A DNA stretch of 64,000 nucleotides. Source: Chersky-840 sp963838775. Lineage in GTDB: Bacteria; Actinomycetota; Acidimicrobiia; Acidimicrobiales; UBA8190. The stretch lies in assembly GCA_963838775.1 (NCBI GenBank), contig CAWISP010000039.1, positions 1 through 64,000 on the forward strand, read 5' to 3'. The translations under genes and the position numbers were made by a program. Positions 7,595 through 13,828 of the stretch are shown here, piece by piece. Under the pieces are notes generated by a model that ran no database searches, had not been told where the DNA came from, and worked only from the letters and a program-made list of their open reading frames with translations. How positions within the stretch are numbered: the first letter of the stretch is position 1; each line of letters begins with the position of its first letter.

Positions 7595-8610
7595 GGTGCA
7601 CTGCCCCCGTTGCGCCCGCTCCCGGGTGCGGTGGTCGGGACCGAGACGGGCCCCATGGGGTGACCACCGCTCCCCACGCCTTCGGTGAGCGCGAAGAAGA
7701 GCTGCTCGAGCGACTCGCCCGACGAGGTCATCTCGTAGACGACGATGCCGTCTCGCGCCATGAGCGGCCCCACGACCTCGGGCGTCGTCCCCTCCGCCAC
7801 CACGACGTCGGGGCCCTCGAGCCGCACCGACGTCGGCGCGTGCTCCCCCGCTGCCGACGCGGCGGCCTCCTCGAGGACGCGTGCAAGGCGCGCCGCGTCG
7901 GGGGTGCGCACCCGGACACTGGTCCTCGCCCCCCGGAGGAGCTCGTCGAGCCGGCCGTCGGCCACGAGGCGGCCACTGGCGAGGATGATGACGCGGTCGA
8001 CGGTCTGGGCGGCTTCGGCCAGCAGGTGCGACGACACGAGCACCACTCGGCCCCGGCCCGCGTACCAACGCAGGAACCCGCGCATCCAGGCGATGCCCTG
8101 GGGATCGAGACCGTTGGCGGGCTCGTCGAGAATCAGCACCGGCGGGTCGCCGAGCAACGCCCGAGCCAGCTCGAGGCGCTGGCGCATCCCGAGTGAGAAC
8201 CCCCCCACCTTGCGGTCGCCGTCGCCGGACAGGCCCACGAGCTCGAGCACCTCGTCCACCCGCCGGTTGCCGATCCCGCTCACCGTGGCGATGACCCGGA
8301 GGTGGTTGCGCGCCGTGCGCGCCGGGTGGAATCCCGATGCCTCGAGCACGCCGCCCACCGTCCGAGTGGGGTCGGGGAGGTCGCGGTAGGCGACACCGTG
8401 CACGAGAGCTCGGCCCGAGGTGGGGGCGACCAGGCCGAGCAACATGCGCAGGGTCGTCGTCTTCCCCGCACCGTTGGGGCCGAGGAACCCCGTCACCATG
8501 CCCGGGTCCACCACGAAGCTCAGGTCGTCGACGGCGAGGACGTCGCCGAAGCGCTTGGTGAGCCCCCGGGCGACAAGCTGGGTGTCGACGCCCGACCGAG
8601 CTTCGACCGT
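7591..8610 (-). CDS. ABC transporter ATP-binding protein (start unresolved)
   Basis: An ABC ATPase with Walker A GPNGAGKTTT, signature FSLGMRQRLELA, Walker B VLILDEPANGLDP and H-loop SSHLL, followed by a C-terminal domain of about 100 residues as in drug or lantibiotic-type exporters. The family's first strand is readable upstream (ARGLTKRFGDVLAVDDLSF), but between the in-frame TAG at about 8624 and the GTG codons at 8514/8511 there is no ATG, GTG or TTG. Starting at 8514 (307 residues) would delete the first beta strand and A-loop. Either an unusual start codon or a base error near the G7 run at about 8625 is likely. It overlaps the permease gene by 4 bp. Confidence 0.85.
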   Translation of the reverse strand, partial: TVEARSGVDTQLVARGLTKRFGDVLAVDDLSFVVDPGMVTGFLGPNGAGKTTTLRMLLGLVAPTSGRALVHGVAYRDLPDPTRTVGGVLEASGFHPARTARNHLRVIATVSGIGNRRVDEVLELVGLSGDGDRKVGGFSLGMRQRLELARALLGDPPVLILDEPANGLDPQGIAWMRGFLRWYAGRGRVVLVSSHLLAEAAQTVDRVIILASGRLVADGRLDELLRGARTSVRVRTPDAARLARVLEEAAASAAGEHAPTSVRLEGPDVVVAEGTTPEVVGPLMARDGIVVYEMTSSGESLEQLFFALTEGVGSGGHPMGPVSVPTTAPGSGRNGGSAP

Positions 8611-8625
8611 GGTCGCCGTCCCCCC

Positions 8626-9708
8626 CTAGAAAGTGAGGATCTGGCGGATGATCTCGCCCTTCTTCATGGCGTCGAAGGCGTCCTGGGCCTTGGACAGGTC
8701 CATGCGTGACGAGATCATGCCGTCGAGGTCGAGACGGCCCGCCTTCCACAAACGGATGAGGCGGCCGAATTCGCTGCGCACGTCCGCCGAGCCGTAGTAC
8801 GAGCCCAACAGCTTCTTCTCCATGAAGAACAGCTCGAAACAGTTGAACTCGACGTTCTTCTCGGAGCTGCCCGCACCCACGATCACCGCCGTGCCGCCCC
8901 GTCGCACGGCGTCATAGGCGGCCCGGATGGTCAGGGGCAGGCCGATGCACTCGATGGCGTAGTCGAACCCGCCGGCCGAGCCATTGATCTCCGCGTTGGC
9001 CGCGCTCAGATCATCGGGCTTCACCCCGTGCGTCGCCCCGAAGCCAAGAGCGGTCTTCAACTTGGAGTCGACCATGTCGACGGCCACGATCTCCGCCGCC
9101 CCGGCGATGCGGGCCCCCTGGATGGCGGCGATACCCACGCCACCGGCCCCGAACACCACCACGCTCGATCCCGGCTTCACTTTGGCCGTGTTGAGCGCGG
9201 CGCCGACGCCGGTGGTCACGCCGCAGCCGATGAGCGCCCCGATCTCGAAGGGCACGTCATTGGGGATCTTCACCACACCTTGCTGGGGCAGCACCATCTC
9301 CTCGGCGAAGGTTCCCGTCCCGGCGAAGCCGAAGACGGGTTCGCCGCCGCGCGAGAACTTGGCGGCGCCGGCGATGTTGAAGAAGATGTCCACGCATAGG
9401 TTGGCCTCACCGCGCAGGCACGCCTGGCACTTTCCGCACGGCGGTGTCCAGGCCACGATCACGTGGTCGCCCACCGCCACCTGGTCCACGCCCGGGCCCA
9501 CCTCGATGATCTCGCCCGCGCCCTCGTGGCCGAGGACGGCGGGGGCGGGTTGGGGCAGGGTCCCGTTCATGGCCGAGAGGTCGGAGTGGCACACGCCCGC
9601 GGCGTGGAGCTTGAGTCGGACCTCGCCGGGTCCGGGGTCAGTCACCTCGACGTCGTCGTAGATGTCGATGACTTCCTTGCCGACCTCGTTGAAAATCGCT
9701 GCGCGCAT
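8626..9708 (-). CDS. Zinc-dependent alcohol dehydrogenase (class III/NDMA-type family)
   Basis: A complete 360-residue medium-chain alcohol dehydrogenase. Catalytic zinc ligands are Cys in AAGVCHSD (about residue 38), His in LGHEGAGEI (about 62) and the later Cys in LIGCGVTTG. The structural zinc lobe is CGKCQACLRGEANLC (C-x2-C-x2-C-x7-C). The Rossmann motif is VVFGAGGVGIAAIQGA (about 190-205), with an acidic residue after VAVD suggesting NAD(H). The ATG at 9708 has GGAGGGAA-like purines 8 bases upstream. It may supply aldehydes to the aldehyde dehydrogenase at 15.6 kb, but that is inference only. Confidence 0.9.
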   Translation of the reverse strand: MRAAIFNEVGKEVIDIYDDVEVTDPGPGEVRLKLHAAGVCHSDLSAMNGTLPQPAPAVLGHEGAGEIIEVGPGVDQVAVGDHVIVAWTPPCGKCQACLRGEANLCVDIFFNIAGAAKFSRGGEPVFGFAGTGTFAEEMVLPQQGVVKIPNDVPFEIGALIGCGVTTGVGAALNTAKVKPGSSVVVFGAGGVGIAAIQGARIAGAAEIVAVDMVDSKLKTALGFGATHGVKPDDLSAANAEINGSAGGFDYAIECIGLPLTIRAAYDAVRRGGTAVIVGAGSSEKNVEFNCFELFFMEKKLLGSYYGSADVRSEFGRLIRLWKAGRLDLDGMISSRMDLSKAQDAFDAMKKGEIIRQILTF

Positions 9709-9883
9709 CCGAGTTCCCTCCCTGGTGGCCGACCGTTCCTCACTGGCGCCGACCCTGCCTGCGCATTCGACCATGCGCCGCTGTGGGGCCGCAACACCTC
9801 CCCTGCGATCGCCCGCTGCACCCGAGGTCTTGACAGGCCCGACGTGCATTGCGGGCCCGCGCTGCGTTGCCGGCCGCGTCGTT
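9709..9883. other. 175-bp spacer without gene
   Basis: This lies between the alcohol dehydrogenase start and the end of the KstR-like gene, both on the minus strand. Apart from the purine-rich ribosome-binding stretch near 9715-9725 I see no open frame, operator-like palindrome or terminator with a T run. Confidence 0.4.
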
Positions 9884-10504
9884 TTACAAGCCCGCGGTGG
9901 ACCGCCCGTTGGGGGCGAGCCCGGTCGGCAGCAGGAGGCGGACCGCCACCGCCAGCTCGTCCCGGACGCGGTCCATGTCGCTCCAGCCGTTCACCCAGCC
10001 GACCAGCGAGGAGTACCAGACGTGGCCGATGATCCGGGTGCGCTCGGCGTGATCGGGGGGCTGGGGCTCGCCGATGGCTCTGATGATGATGCCGTCCATC
10101 ACCGCCCCCATCTGCTGCTGGCACTCGATGGCGGCCACGTCGGGCGAGGCCAGGGAGGCGAAGACCGCCGCCACCAGCTGGGGTTGCCGTCCCATGGCCC
10201 GCAGGGCCCGTTCCAGGACGTCGAGGACGCGCTCGGACGCCACCGACCCCCGGGCCGGGACCTGGGCCAGGCGGGCGTCGAGCTGCTCCACCCAGTAGAC
10301 GAGCGCAGCGGCCAGGAGGTGGTCCTTGGACGAGAAGTAGCGGTAGACGGTGCCCATGGCTACATGGGCCCGGGCGGCCACGTCGCGCATCTGGACGGCC
10401 TCGTAGCCGCCCTCGAGGCCCAGCTCCATGGCGGCGTCGATCACCCGTTGACGCCGCGCCTCCTGGGCGCGGGTCAGCGATCGGGGAAGCACCCTCTGCT
10501 GCAC
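9884..10504 (-). CDS. KstR-like TetR-family transcriptional regulator
   Basis: A TetR regulator of about 206 residues. The N-terminal helix-turn-helix reads QRVIDAAMELG, GGYEAVQMRDVAARA and MGTVYRYFSSKDHLL (residues about 15-60). Those segments are strikingly like mycobacterial KstR (GGYEAVQMRAVADRA, VGTLYRYFPSKVHLL), the repressor of cholesterol catabolism whose ligand is a steroid CoA ester. The C-terminal ligand domain (IIGHVWYSSLVGWVNGWSD) also matches KstR. I chose GTG at 10504 because TAGCGT lies 8 bases upstream, the spacing seen at other leaderless genes here; the frame runs far upstream as non-conserved sequence. A KstR-type site at 10538 suggests autoregulation. Confidence 0.85.
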   Translation of the reverse strand: MQQRVLPRSLTRAQEARRQRVIDAAMELGLEGGYEAVQMRDVAARAHVAMGTVYRYFSSKDHLLAAALVYWVEQLDARLAQVPARGSVASERVLDVLERALRAMGRQPQLVAAVFASLASPDVAAIECQQQMGAVMDGIIIRAIGEPQPPDHAERTRIIGHVWYSSLVGWVNGWSDMDRVRDELAVAVRLLLPTGLAPNGRSTAGL

Positions 10505-10512
10505 AGGGATGC

Positions 10513-10518
10513 ACGCTA
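10513..10518 (-). promoter_or_regulatory. Leaderless -10 box of the KstR-like gene
   Basis: TAGCGT on the minus strand, 8 bases before the GTG at 10504. The KstR-type site lies 19 bp further upstream, over the -35 region. Confidence 0.5.
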
Positions 10519-10537
10519 CTCCCGGTCCTGGCCGAAA

Positions 10538-10551
10538 CGGAACCCGTTCTA
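10538..10551. promoter_or_regulatory. KstR-type operator (one mismatch)
   Basis: Read on the minus strand, TAGAACGGGTTCCG fits TnnAACnnGTTnnA except for the last base. The AACnnGTT core is intact. Position -34 to -47 relative to the leaderless start of the KstR-like gene fits autorepression. Confidence 0.6.
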
Positions 10552-10582
10552 CTCCGGCGCACCGCTCCCGACCAGGCCAAAT

Positions 10583-10597
10583 CTGACATGTCGTCAG
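10583..10597. promoter_or_regulatory. CTGAC-N5-GTCAG operator, site A
   Basis: CTGACATGTCGTCAG, a perfect 5-bp inverted repeat with a 5-base centre. It ends 11 bases before the -10 box TAGCCT of the plus-strand TetR gene, thus over its -35 region. The same palindrome with the same spacing recurs at 17135, 17182, 37308 and 41133. Confidence 0.7.
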
Positions 10598-10608
10598 CAA
10601 ATGAGGGC

Positions 10609-10614
10609 TAGCCT
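10609..10614 (+). promoter_or_regulatory. Leaderless -10 box of the TetR gene at 10623
   Basis: TAGCCT, 8 bases before the ATG, with no ribosome-binding site between: the arrangement expected for a leaderless transcript. Confidence 0.55.
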
Positions 10615-10622
10615 TCGCACGG

Positions 10623-11444
10623 ATGGCCTCTGACTCGGCCGACGCGGCCCTGGACACGATCCTCGACGACACCGACGACCCGGGCTCGATCGCCGCCACC
10701 GACGGCCGAGTCCCAGGGCGGCGCGGCCTCGCCACCCGGACCCGCCTCCTCGAGTGCACCGCCGAGCTGCTCGCGACGACCCCGTGGCGCTCGATCAAGG
10801 TCATCGACATCGCCCGTCAGGCGGGGACCTCGCCGGCGACCTTCTACCAGTACTTCGAGAACGTCGAGCAGGCCATCCTCGTCATGGCCGAGGAGCTCAT
10901 GCAGGGTGCGGGCACCCTGGCCGAGCTGGTCGATGGCGACTGGTCCGACGACGGAAGCTGGGACACCGCACGACGGGTGGTCGAGGGGTTCATGGCCTAT
11001 TGGGACGCCAACCGGGCCGTGTTCCGCGTGGTCGAGCTCGCCACCGAGGAGGGCGACCTGCGGTTCCAGGGGCTGCGGGTGCGGGCCCTCAACGCCGTGA
11101 CCGTCACCTTGGCCCGCGTGATCGCGTCGGGCGTCCCGAACCGGAGTCCGGCGGGGACCGACGCCATGGCGGTGGCCGCCACCCTCATCTCGATGCTCGC
11201 CCATGTCGCCGCCCACCGCTACGGCTTCGAGTTCTGGGGGATCCGCACGACCGCCATGGTCGACACCCAGGCGCGCGTGCTGCACTGGGCCGTGACGGGA
11301 AGGGCCGCCCCTGTTAGCGCCGACGCCGGCGCCGTCTCTGCGCCGCGCACCGGCCCCGTGGTGGGAGGGGGCGCCGCTCAGGTCCGGGTGAGCCAGGCCC
11401 GACAGAGGCCGGGGCCCGAGGTGCCCCCCCGACGCGCTACTTGA
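10623..11444 (+). CDS. TetR-family regulator, candidate regulator of the CTGAC-N5-GTCAG sites
   Basis: A 273-residue TetR protein. An unusual acidic leader of about 30 residues precedes the helix-turn-helix (TRTRLLECTAELLA, WRSIKVIDIARQAGTSPATFYQYFENVEQAIL, about residues 38-85). The ligand-binding region follows (about 95-225), and the last 45 residues are low-complexity. It is divergent from the KstR-like gene; the two share a 118-bp promoter region. Its promoter carries site A, the perfect 15-bp palindrome also found at three divergent promoters of acyl-CoA genes, so autoregulation and control of those genes are plausible. I do not recognise a named orthologue. The last 8 bp overlap the convergent cyclase gene. 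Confidence 0.88.
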   Translation: MASDSADAALDTILDDTDDPGSIAATDGRVPGRRGLATRTRLLECTAELLATTPWRSIKVIDIARQAGTSPATFYQYFENVEQAILVMAEELMQGAGTLAELVDGDWSDDGSWDTARRVVEGFMAYWDANRAVFRVVELATEEGDLRFQGLRVRALNAVTVTLARVIASGVPNRSPAGTDAMAVAATLISMLAHVAAHRYGFEFWGIRTTAMVDTQARVLHWAVTGRAAPVSADAGAVSAPRTGPVVGGGAAQVRVSQARQRPGPEVPPRRAT

Positions 11445-12423
11445 TCGCCACGGGGTTGAGCGGCGAGCCACACCCGTTGGTGAACGGCAACGGGGTGGCG
11501 TCGAGGAGGAACGTGTACTGGCCGTCGGCGGCGCAGTCGGCGGCGAGCTCGTCGAGCATCCAGTTCTGGCCCTGGGTCATCCCCATCTCGACGATGTGCA
11601 ATAGGTGGACGGGGAGGTAGACCTCGGCGTCCTCGCACGGGATGACCTCGAGCGCCATCGTGTCGGTGCTCACCGCGGCCACGTCGCGGGCGTGGAACCA
11701 CTCGGCGGTCGCCATCGACAGGCCTGACGACAGGCCCATGTACTGCATCACGTCGCCGAAGCGGAGCATGTTGGGGAGAGGAACCGTCGCCCCTCCGGCC
11801 GGGAAGCGTTGCGGCATGCCGAGCCGGGCCATCTGCCCGGTGCGTACCAAGACGATGTCGCCGGCCTCGACCGTCACACCGGCGAGCTCACACGCGGCGT
11901 CGAGGTCGACTGGCGTGATGGCGTAGCCGCCCTCGAGGACGTCGGTCTCCTTGGCCCGCGCCACGTCGAGGAGCACGCCCCGGCTGACGAGGGAGTTCAC
12001 GAGATGGATCCCGAGGCGACTCGCGCCCGCCGAGGTGACCGCCGTCGCCGGGTACCCGTTGTAGAGCATTCCTCCGTAGCTCACATGGGCCAGGCCGTCC
12101 CAGTGCGTCGCGCACTGCAGCGGCATCACCACCACGTCCTCGTTGGCGCAGATCCATTCGGTGTCGTCCGACAGCGGCACGTTCACGTACGACATGGTGC
12201 GCACGGGGTTGAAGCGGCCCGGCACCACGCCCTTCTGGATGCCTTCGGCTTCTGACAGCGCCAGACCCATGGGGAACGCCCGGCCGGTCCGGACGCAACT
12301 CGCGGCGCGGCGGCGCACCTCGTCGGTGATGAAGTTGAGGGTGCCGAGCTGGTCGTCGTCTCCCCAACGACCCCAGTTCCGCACCTTGGCGGCGATCGTC
12401 GTGAACTGCTCCGAAGCACCCAT
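11437..12423 (-). CDS. Cyclase-family (kynurenine formamidase-like) metal hydrolase
   Basis: A complete 328-residue member of the cyclase family (PF04199). Motifs include WGRWGDDDQLGTLNFIT at the N-terminus, typical of the long bacterial branch, and LQCATHWDGLAHVSYGG, the equivalent of the metal-binding HxGTHxDxPxH. Substrate is unknown; formamidase, isatin hydrolase and other cyclic-amide or lactone hydrolases share the fold. In this catabolic neighbourhood a ring-opening step is conceivable, but nothing in the sequence proves it. ATG at 12423; the TAGCCT 9 bases upstream suggests a leaderless transcript. Its 3-prime end overlaps the TetR gene by 8 bp. Confidence 0.85.
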   Translation of the reverse strand: MGASEQFTTIAAKVRNWGRWGDDDQLGTLNFITDEVRRRAASCVRTGRAFPMGLALSEAEGIQKGVVPGRFNPVRTMSYVNVPLSDDTEWICANEDVVVMPLQCATHWDGLAHVSYGGMLYNGYPATAVTSAGASRLGIHLVNSLVSRGVLLDVARAKETDVLEGGYAITPVDLDAACELAGVTVEAGDIVLVRTGQMARLGMPQRFPAGGATVPLPNMLRFGDVMQYMGLSSGLSMATAEWFHARDVAAVSTDTMALEVIPCEDAEVYLPVHLLHIVEMGMTQGQNWMLDELAADCAADGQYTFLLDATPLPFTNGCGSPLNPVAIK

Positions 12424-12432
12424 CGCCGCCGC

Positions 12433-12438
12433 AGGCTA
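12433..12438 (-). promoter_or_regulatory. Leaderless -10 box of the cyclase gene
   Basis: TAGCCT on the minus strand, 9 bases before the ATG at 12423. Confidence 0.45.
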
Positions 12439-12591
12439 CCGCCTCTCACCGTTGGCGAGCACCGGCCCGGGACCGGGCCCGGGGCGGGCCCAGGCACGGA
12501 AAGCCCCTGGTTGCCGAACCACCGCAGTCGTAGACTGGTCTGGTCTCAGTTCCTCACGAGACGGCGTCACGACGCACGAGGAGGTGTGCCG

Positions 12592-13023
12592 GTGCGGATC
12601 TCGACCCTTCTTGCTGGCAAGGGAGATTCGGTGGCCACGATCACCGCGGACACGACGGTGACCGGTGCGGTGGACGCCCTGCGGGAGCACGGCGTGGGCG
12701 CACTGGTGGTGTCGTCCGATGGCAAGCACATCGATGGGATCGTCTCCGAACGCGACATCGTGCGCGGGTTGAGCGGGCAGCTCACAGCGTTGCTCGCCGA
12801 GCCCGTCCGCAGCATCATGACGTCCAAGGTCTTCACGGTTTCGCCCGACGACGACGTCGAGTCGCTCATGGCGGTGATGACAGAGCGACGGATCCGGCAT
12901 GTCCCGGTGGTGTGCGACGAGGTCCTGTGCGGGATCATCAGCATCGGCGACGTCGTGAAGAGCCGGATCGATGAGTTGGAGAAGGACCGCAAGGAACTGG
13001 TGGAGTACATCAACGGTCGCTGA
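12592..13023 (+). CDS. CBS-domain pair protein
   Basis: A 143-residue stand-alone Bateman module. CBS1 runs over about residues 10-65 (VATITADTTVTGAVDALREHGVGALVV, then GIVSERDIVRGL) and CBS2 over about 75-130 (IMTSKVFTVSPDDDVESLM, GIISIGDVVKSRID). Such proteins bind adenine nucleotides and can modulate partner proteins; no partner domain is present. The start is GTG at 12592 with a strong GAGGAGG site seven bases upstream; TAGACT at about 12532 would give a leader of roughly 50 bases. It stands alone on the plus strand between a minus-strand cyclase and the acetyltransferase. Confidence 0.88.
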   Translation: MRISTLLAGKGDSVATITADTTVTGAVDALREHGVGALVVSSDGKHIDGIVSERDIVRGLSGQLTALLAEPVRSIMTSKVFTVSPDDDVESLMAVMTERRIRHVPVVCDEVLCGIISIGDVVKSRIDELEKDRKELVEYINGR

Positions 13024-13036
13024 CGGTCCGGCCGCC

Positions 13037-13042
13037 TACACT
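13037..13042 (+). promoter_or_regulatory. Leaderless -10 box of the acetyltransferase gene
   Basis: TACACT, 8 bases before the TTG start at 13051, with no ribosome-binding sequence between. Confidence 0.5.
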
Positions 13043-13050
13043 GTCACACG

Positions 13051-13569
13051 TTGCCCGTTTCTTTCCGACCGCTTCAGCGCGCCGACTTCGCTCTCCTGGC
13101 CAGGTGGCTGGCGCTGCCTCACGTGGCACCGTGGTGGTCCGACGAGCCGACGGTCACGGCGCTCGAGGCCAGCTACGGGCTCTCGGTTGACGGGACCGAC
13201 CCGACCGAGGCGTTCATCATCGAGCTCGAGGGACGTCCTGTCGGCTTCGTCCAGCGTTACCGCCTCGATGACTACCCGGCATGGTGCGGGGCTCTCGGCG
13301 TCGATCGGGCCGCGGGGATCGACTACCTGATCGGCGTCCCGGAGCTGATCGGTGTCGGCCTGGGCCCGGTCATCGTCGACTCGTTCACGGCGCTCACCTT
13401 CGAACGGTATGCCGACATCGACCGGATGGGGGTGGCGGTCCAACAGGCCAACCACCGCTCGTGGCGGGCGCTCGAGAAGGCCGGTTACGACCGCGTCTTC
13501 GAAGGCATGATCGACTCCGACGACCCGAGCGACGCCGGCCCCAGCTACGTCTACGTGCGGGCTCGCTGA
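13051..13569 (+). CDS. GNAT acetyltransferase, AAC(6')-like
   Basis: A complete 172-residue GNAT protein. The N-terminus FRPLQRADFALLARWLALPHVAPWW is typical of the AAC(6')-Ib/siderophore acetyltransferase branch, and the acetyl-CoA-binding region runs through GIDYLIGVPELIGVGLGPVIVDSF. The C-terminus has the usual QANHRSWRALEKAGYDRVFEG. Substrate cannot be told from sequence; aminoglycoside or polyamine-like amines are the family range. The TTG start is supported by the TACACT box 8 bases upstream and by the position of the first conserved strand. Confidence 0.85.
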   Translation: MPVSFRPLQRADFALLARWLALPHVAPWWSDEPTVTALEASYGLSVDGTDPTEAFIIELEGRPVGFVQRYRLDDYPAWCGALGVDRAAGIDYLIGVPELIGVGLGPVIVDSFTALTFERYADIDRMGVAVQQANHRSWRALEKAGYDRVFEGMIDSDDPSDAGPSYVYVRAR

Positions 13570-13617
13570 GCGCGGCGAGGACGGGGGCCAGGTCGGCCGC
13601 ACGTCGGCCCCGTGCAC

Positions 13618-13804
13618 TCACCGATGAGGATGCACAGCGCGCCGACACCATCATCACGATGGGATGCGGCGACACCTGCCCCGTCGGCGCTACCTGGACT
13701 GGCCGCTGCCCGACGCGGCCGGCCGGCGAATCGAGGACGTCCGGCTCATCCGCGACGAGATCGACGGTCTCGTGCGGGGATTGGTCGACGAGCTCGTGTC
13801 GTGA
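13618..13804 (+). pseudogene. Remnant of a thioredoxin-coupled arsenate reductase (ArsC, LMW-PTPase type)
   Basis: Only the C-terminal half of an ArsC-type low-molecular-weight phosphatase is left. One frame reads DEDAQRADTIITMGCGDTCPV; after a break near 13685 another frame reads RRYLDWPLPDAAGR, RIEDVRLIRDEIDG and ends LVDELVS-TGA at 13804. These are the family's TMGCGDxCP and YLDW.LPDP blocks. The N-terminal half with the catalytic CX5R loop is missing, because intact acetyltransferase sequence ends only about 48 bp upstream. It is therefore a truncated and frame-broken relic, not just a sequence error. Confidence 0.75.
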
Positions 13805-13828
13805 CGCGTCGATGGGCGACGGAAGAGG

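Noticed and set aside
13051..13569. Aminoglycoside-resistance gene call for the GNAT protein
   Set aside because: The similarity is to the general AAC(6')-like branch; substrate specificity cannot be assigned from the motifs seen, and no mobile context is present.
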